Part shown: positions 44,593 through 56,388 of the stretch, piece by piece
Layout: the number at the start of each line of letters is the position of its first letter
How positions within the stretch are numbered: position 1 is the first letter of the stretch
Source: Warburgia ugandensis
Taxonomy: Eukaryota; Streptophyta; Magnoliopsida; Canellales; Canellaceae
Assembly (NCBI GenBank): GCA_035236585.1
Contig: CP141137.1
Location: 7,828,327-7,892,326 of the forward strand
Reading direction: 5' to 3'
DNA: 64,000 nt
Position numbers and translations under genes: made by a program
The notes under the pieces: generated by a model
Told to the model about the DNA's origin: nothing
The model's database searches: none
What the model saw: the letters and a program-made list of their open reading frames with translations, nothing else

Positions 44593-46265
44593 TAGTATTT
44601 TGGATCAAATGTGGCACATGTGGGCCCCATGAAATGTACTCAAACAGTGTACTTGTCCTTTGAGGAAGCCAGGGCAGTTCTTCTTGTCACTTCTCTTTTA
44701 TATATATCACTAATGCCCTTGAAGTGTTTTAACGTAGACAATTCTAACATATTTTTCTCCATTTGAATGATCTCAATCATCTGATTAGCTGATAATTAAT
44801 TGTGATTGTTTATGGACATTCTCAGCCCTCAATTTCTTGCTAGGAATGACAGTATCCTGCGTTATGTACGGATAGGAACAGTAAAATATCCAATTTTGTC
44901 ATTCCCTATTATTATTGTTATATGTTAGATGCATGTACACACCAAAGCTTTATACCCTAGTCATCCAAGTGAGAAACTCTTCAGCAACTTTGATCTTTAG
45001 TACTACAACACCCAACTTTTACATGATGAGACCTCACCCTTGGTTGATTAGACATATTCATCTAACTTACACTCCAGATGATTACCTCTACAAAAACAAT
45101 GTGGTTAGAAAAATACTACTTAAAAATGGTTGACAATCAACCAGTAAAAACTACAATTTTGCAGATGCTAGAATCATCTAATCAAAATGATTTTCAGGAT
45201 GCAAGACATGAAAATTCGCAGAAATTAGATGAAATTCTGTGATGAACGAAAGGTAGGGCCCATCATGTAAATTAAAGTTGGGGCATTGTACGATAGACGA
45301 AGACACTGTCGTTCCTCTTTCGTAGTCACTGTCGAATTATAGTGGTTAGGAACCGAGTAGAGAAGACCTGTGGAGCAAATTGCATACTTAAGATTTGGCC
45401 AGATGATGTGCAGTTTGGATATACTTACGAATCCGTACTGATTTGAAGGTACAAAAACCAGATATAAACTAGTTTCCATCGTAGAGACAATTGTGTTATC
45501 GAGATAAGAAAAACCATTTCTTCTTTCCTTGGAAGACTAAGACTAAGAGGGCATCATCTGAATTCGTCAAGGAAAGCCAATTAACTATAATTGTGTTCTT
45601 CACTCACAGTCGATGGGGTATTGGATTATGTGAAGGTGACAAAAAGGAACTTTTCAGAGTATTTAGACAATTATGGAAGAAATGCCTCATTCGCTGAAAG
45701 ATCTGACGAATAGCTTGGGATTATCTAACTGTTGCAGAAGTTTATCGATGAACAGAGAGTATATACGTACGGCATAATAGTGGTTTCACAAAGGCAGTAT
45801 TTAAAGGGTCTTTAGGGATGCGTCATTTGTGAACTCATCTTTGTTTGTCATATAAGCCAAACATGCTTAAGCTTGTAAAATTGGGTTATCTTAGTGTTTC
45901 TTTGAAGGGCCCAGCTAACAGATGGCCATGATTAATCCTACATATTTATCAATGGCCTTTGTATAAGGAAACTTACCATTAATCACAGATTAGGATGGTG
46001 ATACTTCTTGTGTTCAATCGTAATTATAAGGGGACTATTTTGCAGGAGCTAAATAGTGCATCTAGTGTCCAGCTCTTGATGATCCAAACCATCCATTTTC
46101 TAGGTTCTGTTTGAGATAGGCTATATCCAAAAATCTTCACTCATAGAATGAATGAGATTTTCGGTCATCATCACGGTAGCTACATGATGAACGATCAGGT
46201 GGGCACCACGCATATATACCTTTAGTTGCCCTTGTGGTTCAGTCTTCAGAGTACCATCCGTTTCA

Positions 46266-46267
<2 letters not shown>
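44593..46267. other. Intergenic, nothing recognised
   Basis: No supported coding or repeat feature. Confidence 0.5.

Positions 46268-46316
<49 letters not shown>
46268..46316 (+). repeat. (CT)n microsatellite
   Basis: About 24 CT units. Frames of repeated Ser-Leu (plus) and Arg-Glu (minus) across this and the next CT tract are artefacts of the repeat. Confidence 0.95.
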
Positions 46317-46319
<3 letters not shown>

Positions 46320-46490
46320 GTCTTTCTGCATTATTCCGAGTTCTGACTGTATATATATGTTTGTGAAGTGTGGACTGAACTGGCACAAGACTCCAAGGTA
46401 TGAACTCTCTCTCTCTAGACTCTTTCTGCATAGCTTCTGGTTCTGGATTATGTACTAGGTGAACCAACCTGTAGGTTTAGGTGCAAGATC

Positions 46491-46494
<4 letters not shown>

Positions 46495-46562
<68 letters not shown>
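46495..46562 (+). repeat. (CT)n microsatellite, longer copy
   Basis: About 34 CT units. A third short CT tract lies at about 46404-46416. The motif CTTTCTGCAT follows both the first tract (46322) and the short one (46422), so the region probably grew by local duplication. Confidence 0.95.
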
Positions 46563-46566
<4 letters not shown>

Positions 46567-47532
46567 ACGTGACTTTTGTGAATGTGCAAGCATATGTGAA
46601 CCAAAACTATTACTGGGATTCTATAATGTATTCTCCACAGAGTAATCTCTGAATGTCGCTTGGTCACACGCGTTCCATTCTATTCACGTAAAGCTACATG
46701 AGAGGGAAGGTTCTGCTACGTCTATTTTATTGCCTAATTGTCTACAATATTATTCTCTCTCTACGGCTTCTTCCTTTCTTAGGTTAGTTGACTAGAAATG
46801 TTCTGGTCTTTGTTTCAAGTCGTCCCGGGGCCCTCCATCATCATAAATTTACACCAAATCCTCGACAGCGATGGTTAGAAAATTTGAAATATAAAAATAA
46901 TGAAAATTTAGATTAGTGTTTATTGATCACGCATTTCCTTCCTGTTCCCCCCTGCCCATAAAATTATCAAATCTTTAATCTTGATTAACAGCGACAATTT
47001 GCAAGTAGCTTATATGGCCGATTTCTTTTGTTGAACGCCTTATATGGCTGTGTTAAAAGGAGAATTGCTGCAGGCTTTTCATACGGTGTCTCCGTAATTA
47101 AAACTGGTGTATATATGAGCTAAGTACCGATGTAGGGCTCATGCGTTTGAAAATCCTTGCAGATCATCTTATCTTCCAAATCTTGGATTAGCCATGCACC
47201 AAGAAACTTCTCCACCGGATGATTAGAGGATTGATGCTTCGTTGCTAAGAATCTGGATCTCAAATGTACTTTTCCCCTAAATCCAGCGATGTTGTATAAC
47301 AGCTCATCAGAATTGGGACTAAACATTGTTACTCACTGGTAAATCCATGCAGACCTAGCTGTTATCTCTTCTTTGGTGCCTTTGCATGTAAATCCATTCA
47401 GGCCCAGCTGTTATCATGTGATCCTAGCTAAGGGGGAAAATACTTTTTAAACCTGAACTTGTTTCCAGATCTCAAATTAATCCAAAACTTTTGTCTGTAC
47501 AGATAAATCCTGAAATTCAGAAATTGTTTCAC
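46563..47532. other. Intergenic, nothing recognised
   Basis: No conserved coding or element ends visible. Confidence 0.5.
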
Positions 47533-47547
47533 ATGAATCCTACATGT

Positions 47548-47718
47548 GATGGGGAGCCTTGGCACAACAGTAGGGTTGTCGTCGTGGGACTTTTAGGCTA
47601 CGGGTTCAAGGCGTGAAAATAACCTCTAGAAAAATGCAAGGTAAGGTTGACCCTTGTGGTCTGCGCCTTCCCTAGACTCTGCATATGCGGGGGCTTTATG
47701 CACCAAAACTGCCCTTTT
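47548..47718 (+). mobile_element. Au-type SINE with perfect target duplication
   Basis: Starts GGGGAGCCTTGGCACAACAG, has CGGGTTCAAGGCGTG and ends GCACCAAAACTGCCCTTTT. The 15-bp duplication ATGAATCCTACATGT is perfect at 47533-47547 and 47719-47733. A short internal deletion removed part of the AAGGCTGCGTAC block. The perfect duplication suggests it is among the youngest insertions here. Confidence 0.97.
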
Positions 47719-47733
47719 ATGAATCCTACATGT

Positions 47734-48907
47734 CAAATAAAGCTAACACCGTTAGCTTGGTGCAGACGTGGTTTGTTAATCTGTTTATGAAAGTGCCATG
47801 AGAGCATTTGACCTTGCTTAGTGGCAACGTGGCCATTAAAATAATAAATAAAAAGAAATTGTGTTTCAGATTTCTATCAGTTTTGTTTATTATTTTGACG
47901 GCCGAGATCATGCATAAGCATCGTATGTCCTCATGTTGCCACTTAAGCATGGTCAACTGGCATGTGGCACTTTCAAACCAAGTAAGCAAGCCATGCTGGC
48001 GCCAAGCTAATGGTGTTGGTCTTACCTTTAGGCGTAGGATTCATTGAAATAATTTTGCAACTTCAGGATTTAATTTACATCGTCGAAAATTTTAGGATCA
48101 ATGGGAGATTTTGAAAAATAAATAAAATAAAATTCAAATTTAATTAATTAATTAATTTTCGTGATCGTATTTACCACTCAATGGTAACAAAATCTTGACG
48201 GTCAGATTGGTTCAGATCATCAAAGAAAATACTTGGATGTACTTTCATTCACATATTATATATTGGTGATCGATCCACAGATTTGCATAGGAAGGCACCA
48301 TAAAAATTTCTCCATGAAGTCCAGGTCTTCATGGAACAAAATTAGTTTTAAGAATACGATAATTTTCTAATGATTTTAACGTTTACAGCGACTGAAAGGT
48401 ATCCAAAGAACACTTTCTTCTCCAGTAATCTTGGTGAATTTATGAGCTACATGTCTCTACTCCAACAGCAATCTTTGGCTAACACAAGCCGTTTATATAT
48501 GAACAGCTCTGCGCTTAGATAAGCCATGCCCCAAAAGTTTTATTCTTTACATGATCTTCGCCATTATTAGGGTTGTGGGGTGTAAAAGTCAAAGGATTTG
48601 GTAAATAACAATCCAGCAGATCCTAAGAATTTGATCATTCAGACGGTTAAGATTGTTCTATAATGATGGCTTTGCAGTTCCTAGCCTATATATGTCAAGA
48701 TCAATTAATAGAACAGGAATGGTCAGAATCACCAAAACATAGGGCCGCACATGTATTTGTTGGCTGTTACTCCCGGTGTAAACTCATACCATATAATTTC
48801 TCCAGCTAAACATGGCTAACAAAATTTCCAACTATATTTCTTCAATTAATCAGATTAAAAATCATTCATTTTCTATGTTGTCACTAGAGAAAAAAATGGG
48901 ATGTTAG
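47734..48907. other. Intergenic upstream of the NAC gene
   Basis: No coding seen. A (TTAA)n run lies near 48138-48157. Confidence 0.5.
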
Positions 48908-49118
48908 GGGTGCTTGCATTGAGATTATATGAAATAATATCTCCTCATCTCAGTGTTAATCGTGAGTGAGATGTGTTGAGATGAAAATCATCTCATTCAA
49001 CTTACAGTAAAGTATGAATTTTTAGTTTCGCTTTATCTGATGTAAAATTTAGTCATCTCAAGCTACGTCTTATATAATCTCATCTCACTTCAGCTCATTG
49101 CATCTCAAGAAGCATTCA
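48908..49118. mobile_element. Foldback MITE upstream of the NAC gene
   Basis: The left end GGGTGCTTGCATTGAGAT pairs with the complement of the right end (GAATGCTTCTTGAGATG), and both arms carry repeated TGAGATGA/TCATCTCA motifs. The same family occurs at 56125-56277 upstream of the GST. Target duplication not resolved. Confidence 0.55.
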
Positions 49119-49441
49119 AAGCAAGGTGGGTATTTTTCTAAAAGGTCCAAATTCTTTACTATTTGCTAGGTCCAAATTGGACAAAAAGTTTAGTCAATGT
49201 CATGCTCCATTGAACGACTTATCTCTGCTTTATAACCATTTTTTCAATCTCCAACGTCACAGGTTGCACGAACCACCACTCTGAAGGCTCTCTCTTTAAC
49301 TCCAAGACACCTATATTACCCTCTTCAAATTCACCAAGTCTTCTACGCAGACAAATACAGAAGAATCCATTAAAAGTCATTATTTCATGAAGCCCAAGAA
49401 TTCAAACCTCATGATTTGACCGAAGCAACCATCTCCACATT

Positions 49442-49448
49442 TATATAA
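49442..49448 (+). promoter_or_regulatory. TATA box of the NAC gene
   Basis: TATATAA lies 53-59 bp before the start codon, implying a short leader. A TTGACC W-box core lies at about 49417-49422. Both are sequence matches only. Confidence 0.55.
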
Positions 49449-49500
49449 GAAGGCTTATCGATAGATTTTTTAATGCTTTCTCCAACTTACTAAAATTGAG

Positions 49501-51133
49501 ATGGAAGTGCAGAAGATGATTCCTCTAGAAGAAAAGGATGAAGAAGAGGAGCTTCCCGGATTCCGATTCCATCCTACGGATGAAGAGCTTGTCGGATTTT
49601 ATCTCCGGCGAAAGGTGGACAAGAAACCTATCAGCATTGAACTCATCAAACAGATAGATATCTACAAACATGACCCATGGGACCTTCCAAGTAAGTTGGT
49701 TTTTTTTCATTTTTACAATCATAGGATTATTGTTCTTTTGATGTTTCAAGATGATAAAATTTATCATATCAATTCATGGTCTCGGCTTGATCATTCAATC
49801 AAGAGTTTCTCGTTTATCATTCTCAAAACTTCTGCGTCCAAATTAAAACAGCTTCGACGTAACTTCTGAGTCCAAATCAAAACAGCGTTAAGATCAGCAG
49901 CTTCCCATACATAATATCAAGACTCCATTGTTCTGATACTCTGCATCCACTGATTATATTAAACTTATCTGATTGGCTGCTAATGGGATTTTGTGGATAG
50001 CAAATACTATTATGATAGTGTAAAACAAAATAACGAGTTCCAAATCAAAACAAGGATATAGTCAATGTTGTAGGGCTACCTTTTCAGCTGACGTCAACTT
50101 GAATGGAGAAAAAGCTGTCCTAACATTACCCCTGGAAAGCATGCAATAAAAGCCTGTATTTACACCACTGCCACAGGATGTTCTCATAACATTACCCACT
50201 GCTATGAAAGAACTAGAAAGAAAACTTAAGTACTATTTGTTAGATTCCTTTCCATGTTGATCTTCTTTTACTAAGCGAGATGAGAGAATTAATAGGTTTC
50301 TTTTTCCCTTTTGTTTGTCCTTTTTGGCCATAAAGAAAGTGGTGTTGGAGACAAGGAGTGGTACTTCTTTTGCCTGAGAGGGAGAAAATACAGAAACAGC
50401 ATAAGACCCAACAGAGTTACAGGATCTGGATTTTGGAAAGCCACTGGTATTGACAGGCCGATCTATTCTTCTGGAGAGAAAACAAATGACTGCATTGGCC
50501 TCAAGAAATCCCTTGTTTACTATGTCGGAAGCGCCGGAAAAGGCACTAAAACTGATTGGATGATGCATGAATACCGTCTTCCTCCCTGCGGTGAGGAAAA
50601 CACCAAACCTCTCAATACCAAGAATACCCAAGAAGCAGTAAGATTTCCCTTTTATCTTTTTTGTTTCCTTCTTTTCTTTTCTCCAGTTTATCAAATCAGA
50701 TTTTCATTATATGATGATCTGGGTGCAGGAGATTTGGACAATTTGTCGAATTTTCAAGAGAACCGTTTCTTATAGGAAATACGTACCAGAATTTTCAAGA
50801 GACTCATCCTCAATCAAGCAAAAGCCAACTGATTCAATTTCTCAAACATGCAGCTTTGAGTCTGATGAGAGAGACAATTACCAGTCTTTTGGAGCTTCCA
50901 CTATCCAACAGATTGAAAAGAAGCCTGCTGTTAATCACATTGATGAAAGGACCCATTTATTTTCCGGCCAGTGGGGTTCAATTGCCCATGCTCCCTTCAC
51001 AAATTTCTATTCAAGTTTTCCTAATTTGAATGGAAGCGAATTCTACAGAGCTGGGAACTGGGATGAGCTTGGTGCAATCGTTGAGTTTGCCGCTGATCCA
51101 ACAGTTACGTATGGTGGTAGATACCCTACATAG
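49501..51133 (+). CDS. JUB1: NAC transcription factor, JUB1/ANAC042 type
   Basis: Exons 49501-49690, 50336-50637 and 50729-51133 join to 298 residues with GT-AG introns. The NAC domain is complete: subdomain [62 protein letters not shown] plus [38 protein letters not shown] and [20 protein letters not shown]. The wording of C-D ([26 protein letters not shown]) and the C-terminal NWDEL motif match JUB1 rather than FEZ-type NACs. JUB1 is a nuclear, peroxide-responsive repressor of senescence in Arabidopsis. The usual NAC three-exon structure is kept. No damage seen. Its C-terminal region is Ser/Asn-rich and variable, as in the family. Confidence 0.92.
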
Positions 51134-51647
51134 ATTTTGAGAGTAGTTTTATTTGTAATTTGCCTAATCAGATACATAAAATAATACACAGGGTGACTGA
51201 ATTAGAAAGCTTTATTGGAAGCTTTTACATCGTTCTAAGTCACCCGTGTGGTTTCACTGCACCCTTCTAAACTGACAAGTAGATTTACAGATATATGATA
51301 CGGACAAGCTGGTGATATAGAGAGGTGTTTAGAAAATGTGCATTATTTTGGTGATTAGCACATATACTTTTCATTGTTGAGATCCTTTGGACTGTCATTT
51401 TGATTTTTATCTTCTCATGTGTCCCCATACTTGGTTTCAGACTTCTTAATGTAATCTCTGTCAGAACTCAAAGACAACTAGTATCATAGCATGCAGATTT
51501 ACACTGTGTCCACCATAGCTGGTTGATATATATGGTGGAGAAAGGTGAAATGGCATTTTGTAGTTAAAGTGTACTAAAACATCAACTTGATGGCACTGAA
51601 CCTTGGTGATCAAGAGAATAATGTTTGCAAGTTGAATAAGTCAATTA
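51134..51647. other. 3' flank of the NAC gene
   Basis: Probable 3' UTR and spacer. The nearest feature downstream is a decayed copia RT fragment. Confidence 0.5.
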
Positions 51648-52110
51648 TATGGTCTTAGGCAAGCTTGAAGGAGATCCAGCATTCCGTTCAAGCAGTTATA
51701 TATCATGTGTAGGATTTAAGCAGTCCTAGAAACTGTGTTTATCTTAAGATGAAAAAGGAAAGAGTAACCATTTTCCTAATTCTGCATCTTGATGGTGTCC
51801 TCTTGCTAATGATGCTGGTCTTTTCTCCTTCAACTTGAAGAAGCTATGGCTCTCAAATATTTTTTATATGAAAGATAACTGGTGAGGCACATACAATTAA
51901 AACGTCAAGTTAGGATGCACCGAGAAGCTGGAACGTATTTTGGGTTCCATACAAGGAACATTCATCAAATGATTCTATCAATGCATGTGTTGCCCAAGGA
52001 AAAGGGGAAATTAATGATGTGATCTTGTAGACATGCATATAAGAGACAAAGTTGCCTTTTCACCTAAGGTGAGTAACTTGTTGCGAGACTAACCTGCCCT
52101 ATTCTTTGGC
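51648..52110 (+). mobile_element. Decayed copia RT fragment D
   Basis: In shifting plus-strand frames: YGLRQA, a stop, then a degraded RFDS...IGYK region, NCVYLKMKKERVTIFLILHLDG at about 51730-51795 (functional copies have LYVDD where this has LHLDG), KKLWLSNIFYMKD near 51840, GEAHT, and RDREAG near 51925. This is the order of a copia RT palm. Heavily mutated and isolated from other domains. Confidence 0.6.
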
Positions 52111-54319
52111 ATTGCACAACACTGAAGCACATATTTAGATTTTTGAGGTCTAGAGACCATGCATGTCTTAATCTAGAAAATATATACTTTAGTTATGTGC
52201 TACACAGCTAAGCCAACTCATAGTTTCAATCAAGCTCATGGTTGTAGTTTCCTTTTCTCTAGTTGTAATGTTGAAAATACACTCCATTTGAGCTATAGTG
52301 GTGGAGACTCTGGTCCCACTGCACTCGAAGGCCTTTGCTCATGATTGTTGATTTTACATCAAATCTATACCTCAAATTTTGTTAGGATTTTATAAACCGA
52401 CAACTAGACTGCTTAAAACTGGTTATGCGTGTGGTGGATGAGTAGGTGGCGGCTAAGAGATAAGAGATAATTGTAAAGTATATATTTTAAATATTCTCTT
52501 ATATGTTTTCAATAGAATTTCTTTTATATATGCATCTTTCATGAAAATCTCACTTAAGGGCCCTATTTTTTAAATGGCTCACATGAGGGCCTAATCTTAT
52601 TTAAGTATTTCTCTATAAGGTTCCAGTTGACGGATTTGTTCTATTGAGCAAATGAATGACATCACATGCCATTCTAATGATTTCATTTAAGGTTATTATA
52701 GTTATTTCAAAAAATCAACTAAATAGATGGGAAGAAAAAGAAAATAGGGTTGTCTTCTTCGTTGATGCTGTTAGAATCATAGTACATATATGAAAAAAAT
52801 TCAAAAGAAAAACAAAGAAAAAGTATCATGAAACTTGTGTTCAACCACCCATTGCAAGAAAAAATTATTGACATTTTGAGATACATTGCAATAGAACTTA
52901 CCATAAATTCCTCTTAGTAACACTTGTAACTCAACCAATTTTTCAGAGTTGAGAGTTGATTCTAGTTAGCAAAGGTCAAAAGGGTAGAATTTAATTCCAA
53001 GGAGAGGAAGCATGTAGAAGAATCTCAAACATGACCTAGTAAACAAAGCTTAAAGACTAAAAAATGCCTATATCACTCTCATCTTTCCTTATGAAACCGT
53101 GTTTTTGAATAGTGCATGCTTTTTTATGCATTCCCAGAAAGAAGAAGCATAGATAAAAGTCATTTTTATCTCCTTTTCTATCCCAATTTTCTATTTTTAT
53201 CTCCTTTTATCTTATTTTCCTTTCTCTCTTTTTTTTGTTAAAGTTTATATTAATTGTTTGATGACCGTCTTCATCTCCCCAACAACTGTTTCATGTGTTT
53301 TACTCATATTTCCCCTTCTAGGTTCTTGAAGTGCATGTAAATCAATCTTTCAAATAGAGGTATATTTTTGTTTTGTTTTTGGGTTTTGAAGATTAAGAAA
53401 TAGGATTTTTCTGTTCAATTATCTCTTTCTATTTCAACCTTCATCATCTCAAGCTGCTTGATGTTTTTATTTCTTGATAGAATTTATAGGAATTGATTGT
53501 AAAATTTATAGTTTATTGTTCCCCTCTTCTTATGTGTATTCAATGTTGGAAAAGTTTAGAACAAAATTAATGGCAAATCAAATGGCTTTGGTTTTATGGA
53601 ATTCAATTGCCAAATCATCTAAACTTCAAATCAATCATACCTACGAAAGTGTCGGATGCAGCAACAAACATTACAAATATCCATGCTTAATTCATCAGCA
53701 ATATAGAAGAACATTCTGCCGGTGTTGGCATTACAAAACCATAGGTAAAGATTCATCTACTGCAAAGGAATCATAGCAATGAAAGCACAAAAAAATTGGT
53801 ACAAGATTCTACCCATAGAGAGACCTCATTAGAATCCATAGTTTAAGAACTTGAAAACTTGACTCAAGTGAAATTTTAATATTATTTTATTTTTTAAAGT
53901 TGTAATTAAAATTTTCACTTTCAATGCACATGTAACTGCATGGTGATTTGTTAAGATGTATTGTTGATGCATGGGAGGTCTTGGGTTAAAATCCTAGTAA
54001 AAGCAAAATAGATTTTCAATATAACCATTTGACTTGACAAGTTACTCAATTTGCTAACGAGTTGAGTAACTCAAACTAGTTTTTTAGTTGATTCTCAAGA
54101 AAACAGAAAATGAAACTGCCGGGTGGAAAACCAAGCATCACCATTTGGATCCATAATACTTATTGAAGTCGATACCGTCTGCTATCATAAGAAGCTCATC
54201 TTTAAAATGTCTGAGTTATAATATATTAGCACAATGAAATCCTATTGAAGGAAGAAAAAGACCAGAAAACAGAGAGAGACACCCTTAACCCCATGGGAAG
54301 CAAAAGGGTTCAATTCCTA
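52111..54319. other. Spacer between copia fragment and GST
   Basis: AT-rich. An open frame at 53474-53776 has Cys/His residues (CSNKHYKYPC, CRCWHYK) but matches no zinc-finger pattern I know. No gene assigned. Confidence 0.45.
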
Positions 54320-55870
54320 CTAAAGCTGGAGAACCTTCTTCCAGGAAGGCCTGCTGCTGATATCTTCCCACCAAGCATTCACATGCCTCCTGTCGTTAAT
54401 CATGTACTCCTTTCCAATGTCATTCACCAGATAATGAGTGAGGGCGAGGTGAGTCAGGTCAGCAAGGCTGAAGCAATCTCCAGCTAAATACTTGCTCTTT
54501 GACAGCCTCTCCTCATAGATATCCAACACATTTGCTAGCTGCTTTTCACTTTCTTCTACGGTCTTTTTATCTATGGTAAGACCCATCTTTGGGAAATACA
54601 AGAGCTGGAGCACTAAAGTGTAAATAGGCGAATTGTAATTCTGTGCTTCAACTTCTAGCCATTGTTCCACAATAGCCCTTTCTTCCACATTCTTCCCCAG
54701 TAAGTTCGTACCTTGTGCCGCATATTTCTCAAGTAGTACCGCAGGATTGCCCGAGATTCTGTTTGAGCAAGAAAATGATGAAGATTACAGTCGAAAATCG
54801 ATGACATTATTAGATCAGAAAGAACTAATGGAAGTGGCTTACCAAAGAGAGTAAGATCACCATCTTGTATTACAGGGACGACTCCAAACGGCTGCATGAC
54901 ATTTCAATAAGCTAAATTTATAAAGAGAAGAAAAGAATTGGAAGGATTGAACCAATTATGCTGCTGAAAGAACTATTTAGTCTACGCTCTAGCAGTTTCA
55001 AACTCGTAATCTTCACGATATGAGACTCACTCTTGCGCCACTGCGCCACACTCAGGCAACCTATGCTTTAGGAACACCTCTGGAAAGCAGAAGGAAAAGG
55101 TGGCTCTGAATTTGTTTTGTTTTGTTTTTTTCATTCTTTTTCTACTGATTTGAAGTTGGAAACAGGAAGGAGCCAGTTTCATGCGACAGACCAAAGGGCT
55201 ACATTTCTGCCTGAGTAAGATACAATCTACAAGTGGGCCCGTATCCCATGATCTAAACCGTTCATCTTTCAAGGTCCTGCCGCCATGCCCCCAATTCTCA
55301 TCCACTGCTGGTTGATCCAAGCTCCTGTCACTGAGTTTCAGAATAGACGGCAAAAGAACAAAGCTTGGATTATCAAAGGACGAGAATGTTGGAGCATGAA
55401 CTGTCTAAGGCAGGGCCTAATGATGAACGGTTTTGATCACTGATATCGAGACCCCACTTGGACAATATCCGAACAGCTCTGAAAGGCTATAAAATTTCTC
55501 CATATGACAGACTTCAAGAGAGAAAAAACCACTCTCAAAACATATAGGGCAATGAGCCAAGGGCCAAGGCTGGTCATGGCTGTTTCTTAATCAAGAGGAA
55601 GTTCATCTTGCTAGTTGATTTCCCAAGGAGCAAAACTAGAAACTGATCTACTAATCAATCACAGGAAAAGGAAGAAAAACAAGAGTAGAAAAGAAAAATA
55701 AATTAAAAATGAAATGGAAGTACCTGGAGTTTGAGAAAGTGGGGGCTTTTGTGCTCTCCCTTGAGCATATCCACAGGGATGATCTCAAATTCCACCTCTT
55801 TCTCGATCAAACATGCTAACACTCTCCTCGCTGCAGAAGAATAGGCGGGTCCATGAACCTTCACCACCAT
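54320..55870 (-). pseudogene. Phi-class glutathione S-transferase with exon 3 frameshift
   Basis: Minus-strand exons: 55870-55724 (49 codons), 54891-54843 (49 bp, the size typical of GSTF exon 2) and 54758-54320. Exon 1 has VHGPAYSSAARRVLACLIEK with the active-site Ser region, then HKSPHFLKLQ; exon 2 has PFGVVPVIQDGDLTLF; exon 3 begins with SRAILRYY. The C-terminal domain from EERAIVEQWLEVEAQNY to KYLAGDCFSLADLTHLALTHY and PSWKKVLQL is intact. At 54731-54732 one base is missing between the RYY codons and the next conserved codons, so the frame shifts and stops near 54655, leaving about 100 residues. GSTFs conjugate glutathione to electrophiles in the cytosol. A recent pseudogene is most likely; an assembly error is possible because nothing else is damaged. 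Confidence 0.85.
54970..55068 (-). mobile_element. tRNA-derived SINE scrap in GST intron 1
   Basis: The minus strand has a box-A-like TGTGGCGCAGTGG and, about 40 bp later, a box-B-like GAGTTTGAAACTGC. The sequence differs from the Au family copies in this window, so it is another SINE family or a decayed tRNA pseudogene. Confidence 0.5.
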
Positions 55871-55926
55871 CTTCTTTCTCAGAAATTTCCGGAAGTGTTC
55901 GTAAGCTTACATGACAAATGGGGGGG

Positions 55927-55938
55927 CTTCTTATAGTT
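55927..55938 (-). promoter_or_regulatory. TATA box of the GST gene
   Basis: On the minus strand AACTATAAGAAG lies about 57-68 bp before the ATG at 55870, a normal distance for a plant core promoter with a short leader. Confidence 0.55.
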
Positions 55939-56124
55939 GGAGAGACAAGTTCCGGGTGAGTACTGCATGAAGAATGCAAAAGGATGGCGGGGATGACGTG
56001 GGATCGCTAGATTTCGGTTGATCTAATTCTGAGCTAATTTGAGTAGGTCAGTTATGGTATGGCAGAGAAAGCGGGTAAAATATGGTCACCTATTTTTATC
56101 TCTTAATTACATGGACCCATTATC

Positions 56125-56277
56125 GGTGCTTGAAATGCTTGAGCTGACCTGAGATGACGCCAAATGTGACGTGAAATGAAGCGAGGTGATTGAAAATTCA
56201 ACTTAACACGTAGCAGAGCTGAGATGATCTTCCTCTCAAGCAATGAGACCACTTCATCTCAACTCAGCTCAAGCACC
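56125..56277. mobile_element. Foldback MITE upstream of the GST
   Basis: The left end GGTGCTTGAAATGCTTGAGC and the complement of the right end GGTGCTTGAGCTGAGTTGAG are inverted repeats. TGAGATGA motifs follow on both arms. Same family as 48908-49118, about 255 bp upstream of the GST start. Target duplication not resolved. Confidence 0.65.
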
Positions 56278-56388
56278 ACAATCAGTTGACTAAAAATTAT
56301 CTTCTTTTTGGCTACTTTAAAAGCCCAAGTTTTAATAGTTTTTCCAAGGCATTGTATTTTTTCACATCTTAATATCAAGCATGGGTAA

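Noticed and set aside
46234..46667. Open frames of repeated Ser-Leu or Arg-Glu
   Set aside because: They are translations of CT microsatellites.
53474..53776. A Cys/His-containing open frame as a zinc-finger gene
   Set aside because: The spacing of Cys and His does not fit a known zinc-finger or zinc-knuckle pattern, and no splice or promoter context supports it.
54655..54897. An 80-codon frame running from GST exon 2 through intron 2 into exon 3
   Set aside because: It reads through the intron and then follows the shifted frame after the one-base deletion; the real exon borders are clear.
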